Assembly (NCBI GenBank): GCA_029531795.1
Contig: JAPEIS010000016.1
Span: 310,001-374,000 of the forward strand
Direction: 5' to 3'
DNA from: Sclerotinia nivalis
Taxonomy: Eukaryota > Ascomycota > Leotiomycetes > Helotiales > Sclerotiniaceae
Length of the DNA: 64,000 bases
The notes beneath the pieces were generated by a model that saw nothing but the letters and a program-made list of their open reading frames with translations, did no database searches and was not told the DNA's origin. Positions 50,335 to 62,168 of this stretch are shown piece by piece. Numbering within the stretch: position 1 is the first letter of the stretch; each line of letters starts with the position of its first letter. The position numbers and the translations under genes were made by a program.

Positions 50335-50670
50335 TGAAATATAAATGCAGAGTTCACCCCCCAGGAAGATGAGAGAAGTAGTTCGGGAGTTGGAGAGTTT
50401 GAAATCGATGTGGTGGATCCGAGTGAGGATGCTGAATGGTGGGTGAATGATGAATATCGGATGATGAATGATGGGAGCCCAAATTTTGAGGTTCGGATAA
50501 GGGAGACGAATCGTATGATTCATTACTCCATGATGTATTTGGATATAGATCTAGAGGGATCGATTGGGATTTTCGAACTTCGAACTTCGATGTTGCTTGG
50601 AATGTCGAATATCAAACTTCGTGGAGATGAAGAACTTAAGCCAGAGCTAAAGCTCGAGATTGATCGATAA
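50335..50670 (+). other. Coding-like acidic open frame without a start codon
   Basis: A frame of about 108 codons ending in TAA at 50668-50670 encodes an acidic sequence (VDPSEDAEWWVNDEYRMMND). The first in-frame Met is inside this segment (YRMMND). Possible acceptors precede it (for example ..CCCCAG before 50369), so it could be a last exon, but no upstream exon was found among the satellites. Confidence 0.25.
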
Positions 50671-50842
50671 TAGCAATAAAAAAAACCTCGATTTGAGTAG
50701 CTTATTATCTATCCTTCAACACCGCGCTTCCTCCCTTTCCTCCTTCCTTCCCTCCTCAAGTAAAACGCCATAAATTCGTAGAATATTTCCGCAGTATAAA
50801 ACCACCGTAGTCGAAAATTAAGGGGGCCGAATTTCGCTTCGA

Positions 50843-53800
50843 TTATTGATCTTCTGGCGATCCAGACATAGGCATATCTTCAATCGGTTGTTCGGATTCG
50901 GAATCGGAATCTAGGGGGTAGAAAATTTCTATGAATGCTTCTGCTGCTGTTTATGCGGTTGTGTTAGCGTTGTTCTTGGATTCGTATATATCTCTTGAAT
51001 AACTTATTTTTCTGATGATGATTTTTCTTCTCCTCTTGTCTCCCATCTATCCCACCTTTGAGGACTTAAGATTGGCTACAGAAAAACATGAATAAAGTCT
51101 AAATAAGAGAAGAATAAAAACTCATCATTAAAAACCATCAAATCCCTTCGAAAAAAGAAGAAAAAAACATACCAGCCCCATGCACAAAATACAATTCAAA
51201 TTCCCCATGTTTCCTAATTTGCGCTCGGGGAGAATATTCACCGCAGAATACATAGAGATGTAAATCTTTGATCCAAACGCGATGGCGAGTATGTCGCGCG
51301 AGCCAGGTGTCGGAGGACATTTGGAGATCGGTTACTAGGGTATGGGTGTTAGTGAGATGTGTGGGAGGATTGAGGGATGATGGATGGGGTAAGCGAGGAA
51401 AGGGGAGAGTGAATGATGGGGGGAGAAGGAGAAGGCAGAGGAAGAGGAGATCTACTAAAAGCAGTCCAAACAGGACATTTCCTTAACTCTCCATTTGCAA
51501 CCGCAGCATGCAGTCTTAACGTATGAGTATGTTGATCTTCGTAGACGGAGAGTGAGTGGTAGAATCCATCATCTACTATCTGACTATTATTTATGATGTT
51601 AGTAATAGTCTGATAAGATCATATTAGAATCTCATATTGTACGCTTCTCCGTTGTATATCTTCCGGAATGAGAGAAAAGAGGGGATGGAAAGCAGTTAAT
51701 GAAATAAATGAGATAAAAGGAAAAAAAAAACCTACCCCTGAAAAAGTTGCACTTCCCCAGAAATTATATAGTCATCTCTTGGTATAAGATTTGTGAGTTG
51801 AGAGCGTGCTTTCAGTGCTACGAATGAGCAGTGAAAGAGTACCATTCCTGTGACGTTGAGTTAATCCTGCTCTACCTATTTCAGAGGAATCTAGTCCAGT
51901 TCGATGAAAGAGGGATTTATGAAAGTATACTAACGTTGCCAAGTCCTATCAAATATACCTCGATCAGCACATCATTTCCAGTCGGTATATCCATTTACAA
52001 TCTTCGTTTCTCTTCCTCTTTCACCTTCCCTTCGTCTCGCCTATTTTCCCTCCTCTAAACAGACAGACAAAGGAAACTCACTTGAAAAATAAAGCTATCC
52101 AAATTGTAGGATGTTCTCTATATTCACTCCACCTCTTAAAACACAATGCACTTCCTCTTTTCTTAACACATAGTTCATGTATGCCATAGGAAGAATAATG
52201 AGGATTATTATGTTTATCCATCCAACGACAGAGGAAACGGGGTGATTGGTCGAGAGTCATGTCGTCGAGGAAGAGGGCTATGGAAAGGCGATTTTTGTCA
52301 AAGGGTCTAGAGAGCGGGGTGGTTAGTGGTGTTGGGGAAAAGGGGAGGGGAGAGGGGAGAGGGAAGAAGGGGACCCTGTGCAATAATGGAGGTGGAGAGG
52401 AAAATGTAAGGGATGGGGAAAGGGGGGAAGGGAGAAGAACACGTACAATTTGAACAAAACTTTTGAATGAGGAGGTATACCTAATCTCATTTCACTCATA
52501 GACGGACCGAAACATCTCGAACTATATCCATTCCATCAGTCATTACGATCCCAACCACTCTCTCGGTACACTGCACATCAAATCTTCTCTGCATATCGTA
52601 ACCTCCCGCTGCCCAAGAAAACTTTCCTCTACTTCTCACCCGAACCTCCCAAAAAATCCATCTATATGAACGAAAAGAAACAAACATACTCTCGTCTATG
52701 CTTCAAACACGTTTGCGAAAGGGATTGTGCATGATCATCGAAGATTTTTTCCGCCCAATGACGTCTCTGCTTATATTATATTAGCATTTCAACATCTGTC
52801 TTCTCCTTCTCATCTTTCCCCAATCTCCTCCTATACTCTATACTCGCAAATCCCTCGTCTTCCAGGAGTGTTTTCGCTCTCCTCACAAAAGTCATCACTC
52901 AAGCAGAAATTCACGCTTAAAAAGCTCAAGGTTCTAAAGGTTCGCTTACATACCTCTATATCAACAAGATTTGGTTGTGCGGGTGCAAGATGTGGTTGTA
53001 CCGGGATTGGGGGAGCTAGAATTGAATGTGAGTAATTGATTTATATCTGCATTCTTCTGTACTTTCATAGATGTCTGAGATGCGACGTTATAGAATATAG
53101 AAAAGAAGAAGATATGCCTAGTATGAAATGAGAGAAAAAATAAAACATACCAGGAATTCCCCTCAAAGCCCTCAGCCTCAGTACTCTTAAACGCAATAAT
53201 TCCAGTGTCGTAGGATCATATGTTGGAGATCTATACTGACGGTCATTACCTCCATCGAATCACTTTATCCAATTCCCACACATTTCATCGCATCAATCCA
53301 TTTCAGCAATCTAACCCTTACCCACCAACTCCTCTTCCCAGCGCAGAACCTCTCCAGAAACCATAACAAAAATATTCAAAACTCACCCAGTCAATAACCT
53401 AACACACTGCACCAAAAAATCCACATACATAACGAACCTCAACGTCAACGTCATGCCCCCCTGTTCATTCAGTCTCTCATACATACGTAACCACCTCAAA
53501 CTCAATGAAAAATCCTCACACAAGAGAAATGCCAGCATATCTCTCAGTGTTTTTTGTAAACAAGGTAAGATAACAGTGAGATAATAAACAATAACAGGAA
53601 CACGAATTCGATAGATGGGGAAGAAATCGTACAGGTCCCGAAGGAGTCGAGAGGTTTGTTCGACGTGTCGGAGGATCGCGGTTATGATATCTGGGTCGTT
53701 GATGGAGGGGGTTGAGGAGCGGGTGAGGGTGCTGAGATATGGGGAGAATGGAGAGGAGGAGGAGAGAAGAGGGATAGGAGAGTTGCTTAGATGGGTGCGG

Positions 53801-53871
53801 ATTTTTAGGAGTTCTATTGCGACGGTATCTGCGCGGATGGCTTCGCGCCAGCATCCGGATAGCTCCTCCAT
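50843..53871 (-). CDS. Conserved fungal protein of unknown function, 11 exons including an 11-nt microexon (498 aa)
   Basis: Minus-strand exons 53871-53387, 53230-53151, 53015-52950, 52695-52570, 52480-52447, 52306-52082, 51945-51935, 51847-51736, 51583-51456, 51334-51173 and 50910-50843 have matching phases at every junction and total 1497 nt. The N-terminus (MEELSGCWREAIRADTVAIE) leads to a helical block YYLTVILPCLQKTLRDML and TLELLRLRVLRLRALRGIP. The C-terminal half has SKVLFKLPFDKNRLSIALFL, GIHELCVKKRGSAL, TIWIALFFKTWQRMVLFHC, DDGFYHSLSVYEDQ, LRLHAAVANGELRKCPVWTA, HRVWIKDLHLYVFC and an acidic tail. This arrangement agrees with what I recall of a widespread, uncharacterised ascomycete protein family. 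No TM segment, signal peptide or catalytic motif is recognised. The least certain part is exon 4 and its GTACCG donor. Confidence 0.75.
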
Positions 53872-56800
53872 GCTGCTATTGCTGTTGCGGATTGGTGCTG
53901 GAGAGTCGACATTAAGTTATGATGCGATGCTATATGGATATGTTTCTGTCGAGAGGAAACGGAAAGAAAAAGAATGCTCGATCATTGACTGATGGGGCTC
54001 CGAATAATGTCTTCAGAAACACATTATATTGTATTAATTGCCCCTCAATTCAAATGGAAGTTCAAAATAAAATCGATATACTAAATCGATTGAAGAACCA
54101 AAAACCAAAGCCAAAAAAGTGGAGTATGCATCTCAAATAAGTTATAACTTATAACCAACCCATACATACCTACAAAGTAACTAGGCCAAGCACCTATCCA
54201 TCATTGATTCGAATCCGTTCCTCTGATATCCCGAGAAACCAACTGTGAGAAAAAGCCCGGGGCTCTGCGGATGATTATAAAATGAACAGGTGGATGAATA
54301 CACCACCATATAATAACCACGACTGACGTGTCAAAAATCATTGGAATATCACATCATTATTTGTATGGTCGCCCATTGATTCCCCTCTTCTAATCACTAT
54401 AAATCAGATTCTTTGCATTCTTATTGCATTCTCCATTCATAAACGGCGTTGCGTAAGGTTACCAAGGAATTATCTTCTGTTGCATGATTAATTTTAGCCA
54501 GTAGATATTCGTGGCTTCTTTCCTTGATACTATACATACCACTGTTGTATGTATGATTATGTACATCCGAATATGCATGAACTCCAGCATCGTCCTCTCA
54601 AATCCATTTAGACGATTTGGTTGTAGCGCTGCAGAGCTGCAGCAACGTTTATTTAACGGGTATGTCTATATCCTTTGTGGATGGTGGATAGATGATCGTA
54701 GAATGCCACTTGTGCTGCCACGATAGAAGAAAAGAATTAATGGCGCAAACGAGAGAAAAACAATAACGACGAGCGAATTGTACAAGGCTGCGGCCACGGC
54801 CGATGGCATGAAAATTTGTTGTTGAATTCTGCTTTTTGACGAATTGATCAATAACAAAAATATGGTGAGTACCTAGGTATAGTATGGTGGGTAATATGCG
54901 ATACTACCTCATGCCCGTTACGAGGCCGAGACCTAGGCCGCTGATGACCTTTTACCCTTCATCGTCTAATATCCATCGGCTTCATACTTTGCTTTAATAT
55001 TAGAATCACTTGATAATCCAATCAATCATATAAACTCTAGGTAAATCTAATATGTGTTGGCATTTTAATCCGAGTCTTGGTCAAGGAAAGAAAAGAAAAG
55101 AGTACAATGTTTAGGTACTTGAATCGATTCCGCATCTGTATGGTTGGTTATATAGAGTATGCAGTGTTCCGTGCAGCATTCAACCATCAACACTCATGGG
55201 GAAGATATCTATCATAATATCTTGAACTCTTCCTTATCCAATTAATGAACCGCCAAAAGAAATAGAAATAGAAATAGAACAAGAAACTTTTCTCGATCAT
55301 TTAAATGCCACCTAGTAGCGATCATTCATTTGACTGATGTAAAATAGGTATTTATTCCCCTCTAATCACCTATCACCGATCCCATCTCCCATCACCAATC
55401 GAAAAATCCTTCTCCCGAAATAGTTATATGCAGATGCAGATGCAGATGCAGATGTACTCCAAACTTGCCTACTGCGTATCACTTGATACAGAGGAATACT
55501 TGTTGTAAGATCTTACTTCGCATCAGATTTCTTTTGAATTACTCCCATCTATCGAACAGTTAGCCGGACAATCCAATAATCACTAAACAAGACGACCAGA
55601 AATACTTATTTCAGCCGATTCTTATCCTCATACATATACTATACATATACGAGTACCACTTACTACAGTAATAATTCTCCATCCGAATCCATCTCTTCTC
55701 CTTCATCACCATCAATCAAGAAGCAGGAGAACCACCACAGCATCCAAAACCAATAAAGAAGGCTCTCTCCCTAAGTGAGGAAATCCTATTCCTCGCTTGG
55801 ACTAGAGAAACATGCAAGCTGCAGGTCGGAATATACCTAGTAATCACTCGGCCAATTCTGACGTTCTGACTGTACATACTTAGTAACTGGGTATAAAAGA
55901 AGTACCTCGCACCATATTCATATATTCTCATTCCCATCCTCGTCTTCATCCTCATGTTGCCCAATGATCCCAAACTTTCCATCTTCATTCTCAATCACAT
56001 TCCCATACCTTATCCTCATTACATAGAAAGACTCATTACAAAAACAACTCGCTCCTCCACAAAACAGTCACCCAAAAAATGCAATCCAAATTCTGCTACA
56101 AAACAACTGAACTACTAGGTATATGTTGTATTTTGTACCTCGCATTTGCATACTTACCAAACCGTCGATAGAAACACTTATTTCTAAACATTCCCATCAT
56201 CGCTCTCACTACCATTTTTATTACTATAAAAACCAAACACACTCATACTCACTAAGCGTTAAGCACTCTCCAATCACCAATCACCAATCACCAATCATCC
56301 CCAAGAACCCCAAATCAAACTTCCCAGAAAATGCGTATGCAGCTGTTGCACATGCACATGCACATGCACATGCACATAAACACGCAATCCGAATATAACT
56401 ATAGAAGTACTTCTTCTTACACCTCTCCCTATCTCTCCCTATCTCCCTCTTACCTCCTCAACCTCCTCAATCTCCTCAAGCCCTATTTATTATCCAAGAA
56501 CCAAAGACCAAAACCCAAAAATCAAAAACTCAACAAGAACCACCTCTCAACCATCCAATCCATCCATCCATATAAAAGCATCTAGCATCCAATACACACT
56601 ACACACAATAACGAACCATCTCCCATCATCCACCACCTCAAAATTCGAACAGAATAAGAAATTTATATCAACCAGATATTTAAATACAATACAGTTCAAA
56701 TATAAATACAAATGGATAAGAGCATCTAAATTACCTCTCACCATATCTACACATACAATACTCACCTCAATATCCTATCTTCATACTTGTCTATATTAAG

Positions 56801-58434
56801 GTTATTCTCCCAAGTTCTCATTTCCTCACCGAGGTACAGCGTGGATACTTTTATGCAAATAAAACTAAACGGTCTGGACCTGCTAAATGCGATTTCTTGG
56901 GGAAAGTCGGCGTAAAGATCAATTCACCTCACCCTCTCCGCTTTCATCCCCCCTTCTCCATCCTACTTCCTATCTCCCTACCTCCGTCCTCCCTTGTCCT
57001 TTCCCGTTCGCCCCTCGCCCTCACCAAAAATCCATCACCACAAATCCATCACTTCCATCAAACCCCTCAATTTCTCCCGAAACAGCCAGAGGCCCATAAA
57101 CCCCATCACTAATAATATACTTACGCAACCTCTCCGTCATTTGTTCTTCCCTTCTCCATCCTCCCTCTCCCGCACCTGTTCCTCGCCCTCCCTTCCCAAG
57201 ACCGGTATATCAACCCCTCCTCCATCCTTTGCAACCCTCTCCCTCCTGTACAACCCTCTCCCTCGTCAACCCTCATCCACAATCCTTTCCCTCCGGCAAC
57301 CTACGCTTCACACCCTCTCACACCACCCCTCACACCGGTCCCAAATCACCCTCACATATCTCACACCCATCTCTCACACCGTTTCACCTCTCACAGCTGA
57401 ACACCACACCACCTACCTACCTTTCTCTCAGAAAAGTATTTCTATATTTCCATATTCCATATTCCCACATCAATTCATCCCATCCCATCCCATCTCCACA
57501 AAACCAAAACAACTCCCCCACACAAAAATATCTCCTCAAGTTCCTTCTCAAGTTCCTTCTCAAGTTCCTCCTCAAATCCTTCTCCTCAAATTCTTCTCAT
57601 CCCCCTATATCATTTAACATAAACCCCTCAACTCACTAAATCCCAATCATTGTAATTGACTCGAGAATATTATATCATATTATATCATATCATTTCACAT
57701 CATATCTACATCTACATCTACATATACAGCATATCTACAGCAAATATACATAGATCACAGATACCACATCACAATTATCCATCACATTACATCGCAGTTA
57801 TCGATCAAATCACACACAAACTCCCAATTCAAACGCACAAATAAACAAGAGAGACAGAGAGAACTAGAATACAAACGGATATGATTGTTACACGCATTGA
57901 GTTTGGTACTATGGCACTATGGTACTTTGGGTAGCTTGCATATGAAATATGAAAAACTACCATCCAGATCGTCCCTCAAGAGAAGGATATCTTTCAAGTA
58001 ATTCCATATCATTCATCATAAGCATACTAGGGAAGCCATATGAAGAAAGAAAATGTGTGAAATTGACTTCACCATCAATCTTTTCTCTTGTGTTAGATCT
58101 AGACTGATCTAGATCTAGACCAGACCAGACCCAGACCATGCCATTAAAAAATCCATCGATAGCAAAAAAACGATACCACGAGATCATTCATCAGTTATGA
58201 AAAGGAAAGGTAACAAGTGCACAAGTTGAATCATCCCATATCCCCTGTGCAAACACAACACCCCGGCCCAAATGAAAAGTAGTTAAAAGAGAACCTGGAA
58301 ACCCTGGAGAACCTCCCAACTTGTATGTTTAAATCATCTTTAATACTGATGGTCTTACGATAGGTACTAGGTAACTATCAAGACTATCGATTTTGAGATG
58401 ATATGATTGAAGTTTTGAGTGGTTGAGAAAATCT
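53872..58434. other. 4.6-kb gene-poor region
   Basis: Hexamer repeats (GCAGAT at 55430-55455, CACATG at 56345-56375), a C/T-rich stretch with very few G on the plus strand (about 56930-57620), and TATC/CTACAT low complexity at 57660-57740. Frames such as 56994-57617 follow from this composition. No gene seen. Confidence 0.5.
57537..57590. repeat. 12-bp tandem repeat (CAAGTTCCTTCT), three to four copies
   Basis: Copies start at 57537, 57549 and 57561, with a decayed fourth copy; embedded in polypyrimidine DNA. Confidence 0.85.
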
Positions 58435-58927
58435 CTAAGAAGATTCTTCCTCCTCGGCATCGGCCTGTGAAAAGTATTTTGTTAGTATGTTAAGTTTTTA
58501 AAGCGTCGATAAGGTTGATGATCACTTACGTTGTAATTGGCCTTCTCCTCTTCATAACGCTTCTTATCCTTAGCAGCAGACTCCTCATAAGGACCTCTTT
58601 GCTTCTCATTCAAAGCCTTCCAGCGCTCACCAAGAACCTTTCCGACTTGACCTATAATTATATCATGTTAGTGATGCAATGATAAGTGTAAGGAATTTAG
58701 ATCGTACCGAAAGAGATTCCGGGGTTCTCTTCACGAACGTTATCACGTTGTTCATTGGCGAAGAACATATAGGCAGAGAGGCCACGCTTTGGTGCATTAG
58801 GATCTATTGAAGAATGAGTTAGTAACTAAGTTCTTGAGATGGGCAGTAAATAAGAAGTTAACATACCCTTCTTCTTCTTCTCAGTTCTACCCTTGGCAGC
58901 GCGCTTGGGAGCCTTTTCCTTTGGCAT
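58435..58927 (-). CDS. nhp6: HMG-box non-histone chromosomal protein Nhp6
   Basis: Small architectural DNA-bending protein of the nucleus; in yeast it assists FACT and transcription by RNA polymerases II and III. Minus-strand exons 58927-58867, 58803-58708, 58651-58530 and 58464-58435 join to 102 aa, the usual length. A basic N-terminal arm ([20 protein letters not shown]) precedes one HMG box at about 21-95, with hallmarks [35 protein letters not shown] and [12 protein letters not shown] short acidic tail (ADAEEEESS) is encoded by the 30-nt last exon. All introns are GT-AG with short length. The more than 3-kb upstream stretch without genes may contain a long leader with an intron, but this is not shown by the sequence. 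Confidence 0.97.
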
Positions 58928-61900
58928 ATTGAATTATGTGTAAATGAGTCTAAATAAGAAGAATTAAAGTCAGTATTGTTGATTGAAATGTTTATGCGAT
59001 TGTAATAAAATTGCGACGATGACCATGAAAAGTGGTTGTGGTTGAGTAAAAGATGTCGAAAAGTTGAAGATAGAATGATGATAATTTTTTTTGGTTGTGA
59101 GTGATAGCGCGTCGTGAAGGTGTGATTGCATTTTTGTATGGAGATGTGAAAGATTTGTGAGGTGAATTCAGTCGCAAAGGTAATAACTCCCTCACGACGT
59201 CGAGATTGAAAGATATGAAAGTTGAAAAGGAAAGAGAAAACCTACATGTAAATTGATTTAAAGAGTTATTGAAGTTGTAAGTTGAAGTGGTTGATCTATA
59301 AGGCGATGAAATTGAATCAGTTATATATCCTTGGTATAGAGTGGAAGTAAGTGCAGGTGTTGGCTACATCGCGAGCAAAAAGATGACGCGCCGATGAAGT
59401 TGAAAAGAGAAGCAATTGTAGGAAGGTATTGTACAATGGAAAATGAAGTACAAATAGATCGAATACTTAATGAAACATCGACTTTTTGATATAAATAAAA
59501 GCGCGTTTTCAATAGTATTATGATATTGAGGTTCAATATAAAAGTATTTGATATGAAGGATACAGTAGGAGAGTATTTTGGGTGATGCTTACCAGTACCA
59601 GAGAAGTTGTTGTATGGTGAAATTTGCGTGTACAGAGTTCGTAGGTAGAGATTTGGTGAGGAAAAGAAGTAGGAGAGAGAATTTGGGTGGGTGATCTCAA
59701 TTTGGTGGTGCGGTGGGTGGGCATTTCAAACTGTAGGGGAAAAAAAAGCAAGAGCTTACGATTTGATTACTTTCGCTTGATCTTGGAATTTTGATTGGTT
59801 GAATCTCCCTTTACATGCATTCCTGGTATTTCTTCCACTATCCAAGTTAAATTCAAATATGAATGGGTAAAGGTAGGTAAAGGTAGGTAATGTACTAGGT
59901 AATGTACTAGGTAATGATATTATTGATGATAACTGTTTATTCTTTATTTACATTGAAAGAATTAATCCAACGTATACGAATGACCTCAACTTTTATCTAC
60001 CTATGTATGGTATGATACTTAATCAGGAACTGACTGACTGTACTTATCACTTTACTTACTAACTTTATTTACTACTATACTTACTACTGTCCTTGCTACT
60101 CTACTTTCTACTTTATTTCCTACCGTACTTCCTGCTTTGTACCTTACTATTCGTTTCTGTCATGGCAAGCCTCTTCTTTATTTGTATGCGTAGGTACGAG
60201 GTATGTGGGGAGAGAGGTTGTACTCTGGACTAGTAGGTAATGATTGTTATGGTTTCTTTTATCAAGAATCATTTTGATTTGTACCTATACAATGCGAAAG
60301 TACTATTACTACCTACTATAATAAGTACTTATTGTCTCTTTTACTCTACCAAGATTCTTCCTTCTTCAATCAATCCAACTTCTCCGTTTGTTTCTTCACA
60401 TTTCTCCCTCACTTCCCTTACGATCCTATTTTACACGGTCCGCCAGTATACCGAGTAAGTCCACGGTCCTAGCTACCTAGTAATTCAGTTATTATCCTAG
60501 GTAAGAAGTACTACTGCTATCCTAGCCAAAAAGTACTACAATTATCCTAGCCATAGCCAAAAAGTAAGTGGAGTTTTATCTTTTCCTCCTTCTCGCTCTT
60601 GCCGTCTCCGAAAATGGTGTGTGGCTCGCTCTTTCTTTCTTTCTCTCATACCGAATTCCGATACTATCCTCTTTATGGTGTCATGAAATCACGAGGATGG
60701 ACAAGGAGAGGTAGTGGAAGGAAGCACCAAAAAAATTCTTTTACCTTTTGGTTACAACAAAGATCTCGACTTCCAATTCCGGGGTATCTTAACCTTTTTT
60801 CATTCCATTCATTATCAAACTTCAAATTGGATGTTTTCATGTTATTTTGATATCACGTGGTGATAAGAATGAGCTTTTCCCATAAGAGATTAATGCGAGA
60901 TTTTAAGGGATCAATTTGATTCTTCTAGGATTTCTAACTTAAAAATAGAAGGATTGGATAAGATCAGCACAGCGTTTCCAAGGTCTTTTATTCGTTCATT
61001 AACTCCGTACAGAATTGTTGATTGAACGACCCGTTCAAGCTTCGCTTCGAAGTAAGTTGATGGAAAATAAAATCAGATGAAAAATCCCCTCTCCCACCTC
61101 ATTTCATTCCCAATTTTCTGTGGTATTCCAATCTATTCTGTTGTAATGTTGTACTGTTCCATTAAATTATATTGACAATTGGCTGAATTCAATTGTTTGG
61201 TCTCCGCATATCTCGGCATAAAACTTCCCTTGAAATTGTGTGGTGGTCGCATAGAACTAATATAATATAGCAAAGAGAGAAAAAAACTCTACTCCGTATG
61301 TCACAAGCAGACAAGCCATCAAACATTTTCCCCCACCCATTTCTTTGCGTAAGTATTCATTGTGTAGATGTAAGGTGGCAGCTTACTTGTATTAGTTTAG
61401 TACGCCTTTGGGAAATGTCTGAGCATGAATAATACTTGCTCGCACTACTGTTTAGGTGCGACAGAGATATTACGAAGCGGTAGAATTTACCCCCAACAAG
61501 AAACACGTAACAAGCAACAAGCAACACTTCTATCTTCGACAGTAAGAAAGTTTGATGTCCTCTTTAACAAGTTGACTTTGTTACAACTTATTTTCTTTCT
61601 CAATCTCAATTTCAATGATGTTGTAAAATTAAGGTTTATAGGTCTCGCCGATGATATTAGTTAATGGGAGCATCCGGGTGAAGACGGACCGTTACCGTTA
61701 CCGTTACCGTTACCATTTTGCCTTTTCTTTAATTTTGATATTGATCTGGCTCCTTCCCTAATTGATCCCTGTTTTATCCGGAGCCAATGGAATAATAGCA
61801 TTACAAGAAGCCAGAACTCTACTATTTATCAAAAATCACAATTATAAATCATCATATCATCATAACTGCATCGCCACATTATAGAATCGAGTACATCAAA

Positions 61901-62168
61901 TTGTTACGGAGAAGGTAGCCCTTTCTTCATCCGGCCTTGCGAACTCGGACCCAATGCCAAGGCCAAATCATAACCCTGGGTCTTATCGATAAGAAAAAAC
62001 ATTACACGTGATACCGGCGAAAGATTTCTCCGATTTCTGAAAAAGATTCAAACTCAAGTAAGAGATATTATATCACCAGTGATATTTTCAATAGCAATTG
62101 CTGCCGGGACGAGGAGTACCTCAGTTTTCAGTCTCACGGTTTGGAGAGATATATTCTCATCCACCATA
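58928..62168. other. 3.2-kb divergent intergenic region between nhp6 and tim54
   Basis: Both flanking genes read outward, so both promoters are here. Repeats of AATGTACTAGGT near 59885-59925, alternating TACTT/CTACT low complexity at 60050-60150 and the hexamer repeat at 61689-61714. No gene recognised. Confidence 0.5.
61689..61714. repeat. (CCGTTA)4 hexamer repeat
   Basis: Four consecutive CCGTTA units. It differs from the common fungal telomere repeat TTAGGG, so it is not read as an interstitial telomere. Confidence 0.9.

Larger units (their letters stand above)
48897..50842. other. 1.9-kb convergent intergenic region with satellites
   Basis: AT-rich 3' flank of the PHD gene, a tetranucleotide tract (50033-50113), a 13-bp minisatellite (50186-50285) and an acidic open frame (50335-50670, separate entry). 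Large minus-strand frames at 49888-50523 are translations of the repeats. Confidence 0.5.

Noticed and set aside
49888..50523. 211-aa minus-strand frame with repeated IHPSIHPS and HFTTPFHNP
   Set aside because: Pure translation of the ATGG microsatellite and the 13-bp minisatellite.
51930..51995. Alternative exon with peptide VLIEVYLIGLGNV before MVLFHC
   Set aside because: It needs an upstream acceptor that does not fit the phase of the FFK exon; the 11-nt exon fits phase and the remembered family pattern.
52496..52569. Longer version of exon 4 of the 11-exon gene (reading on to TERVVGIVMTDGMDIVRD)
   Set aside because: Its only later donors leave a 23-33-nt intron or the wrong phase; the GTACCG donor at 52569 keeps frame.
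56994..57617. 207-aa plus-strand frame
   Set aside because: Ser/Pro/His-rich by-product of the polypyrimidine tract; no start context or homology.
61689..61714. Interstitial telomere
   Set aside because: The unit is CCGTTA, not the CCCTAA/TTAGGG repeat of filamentous fungi.
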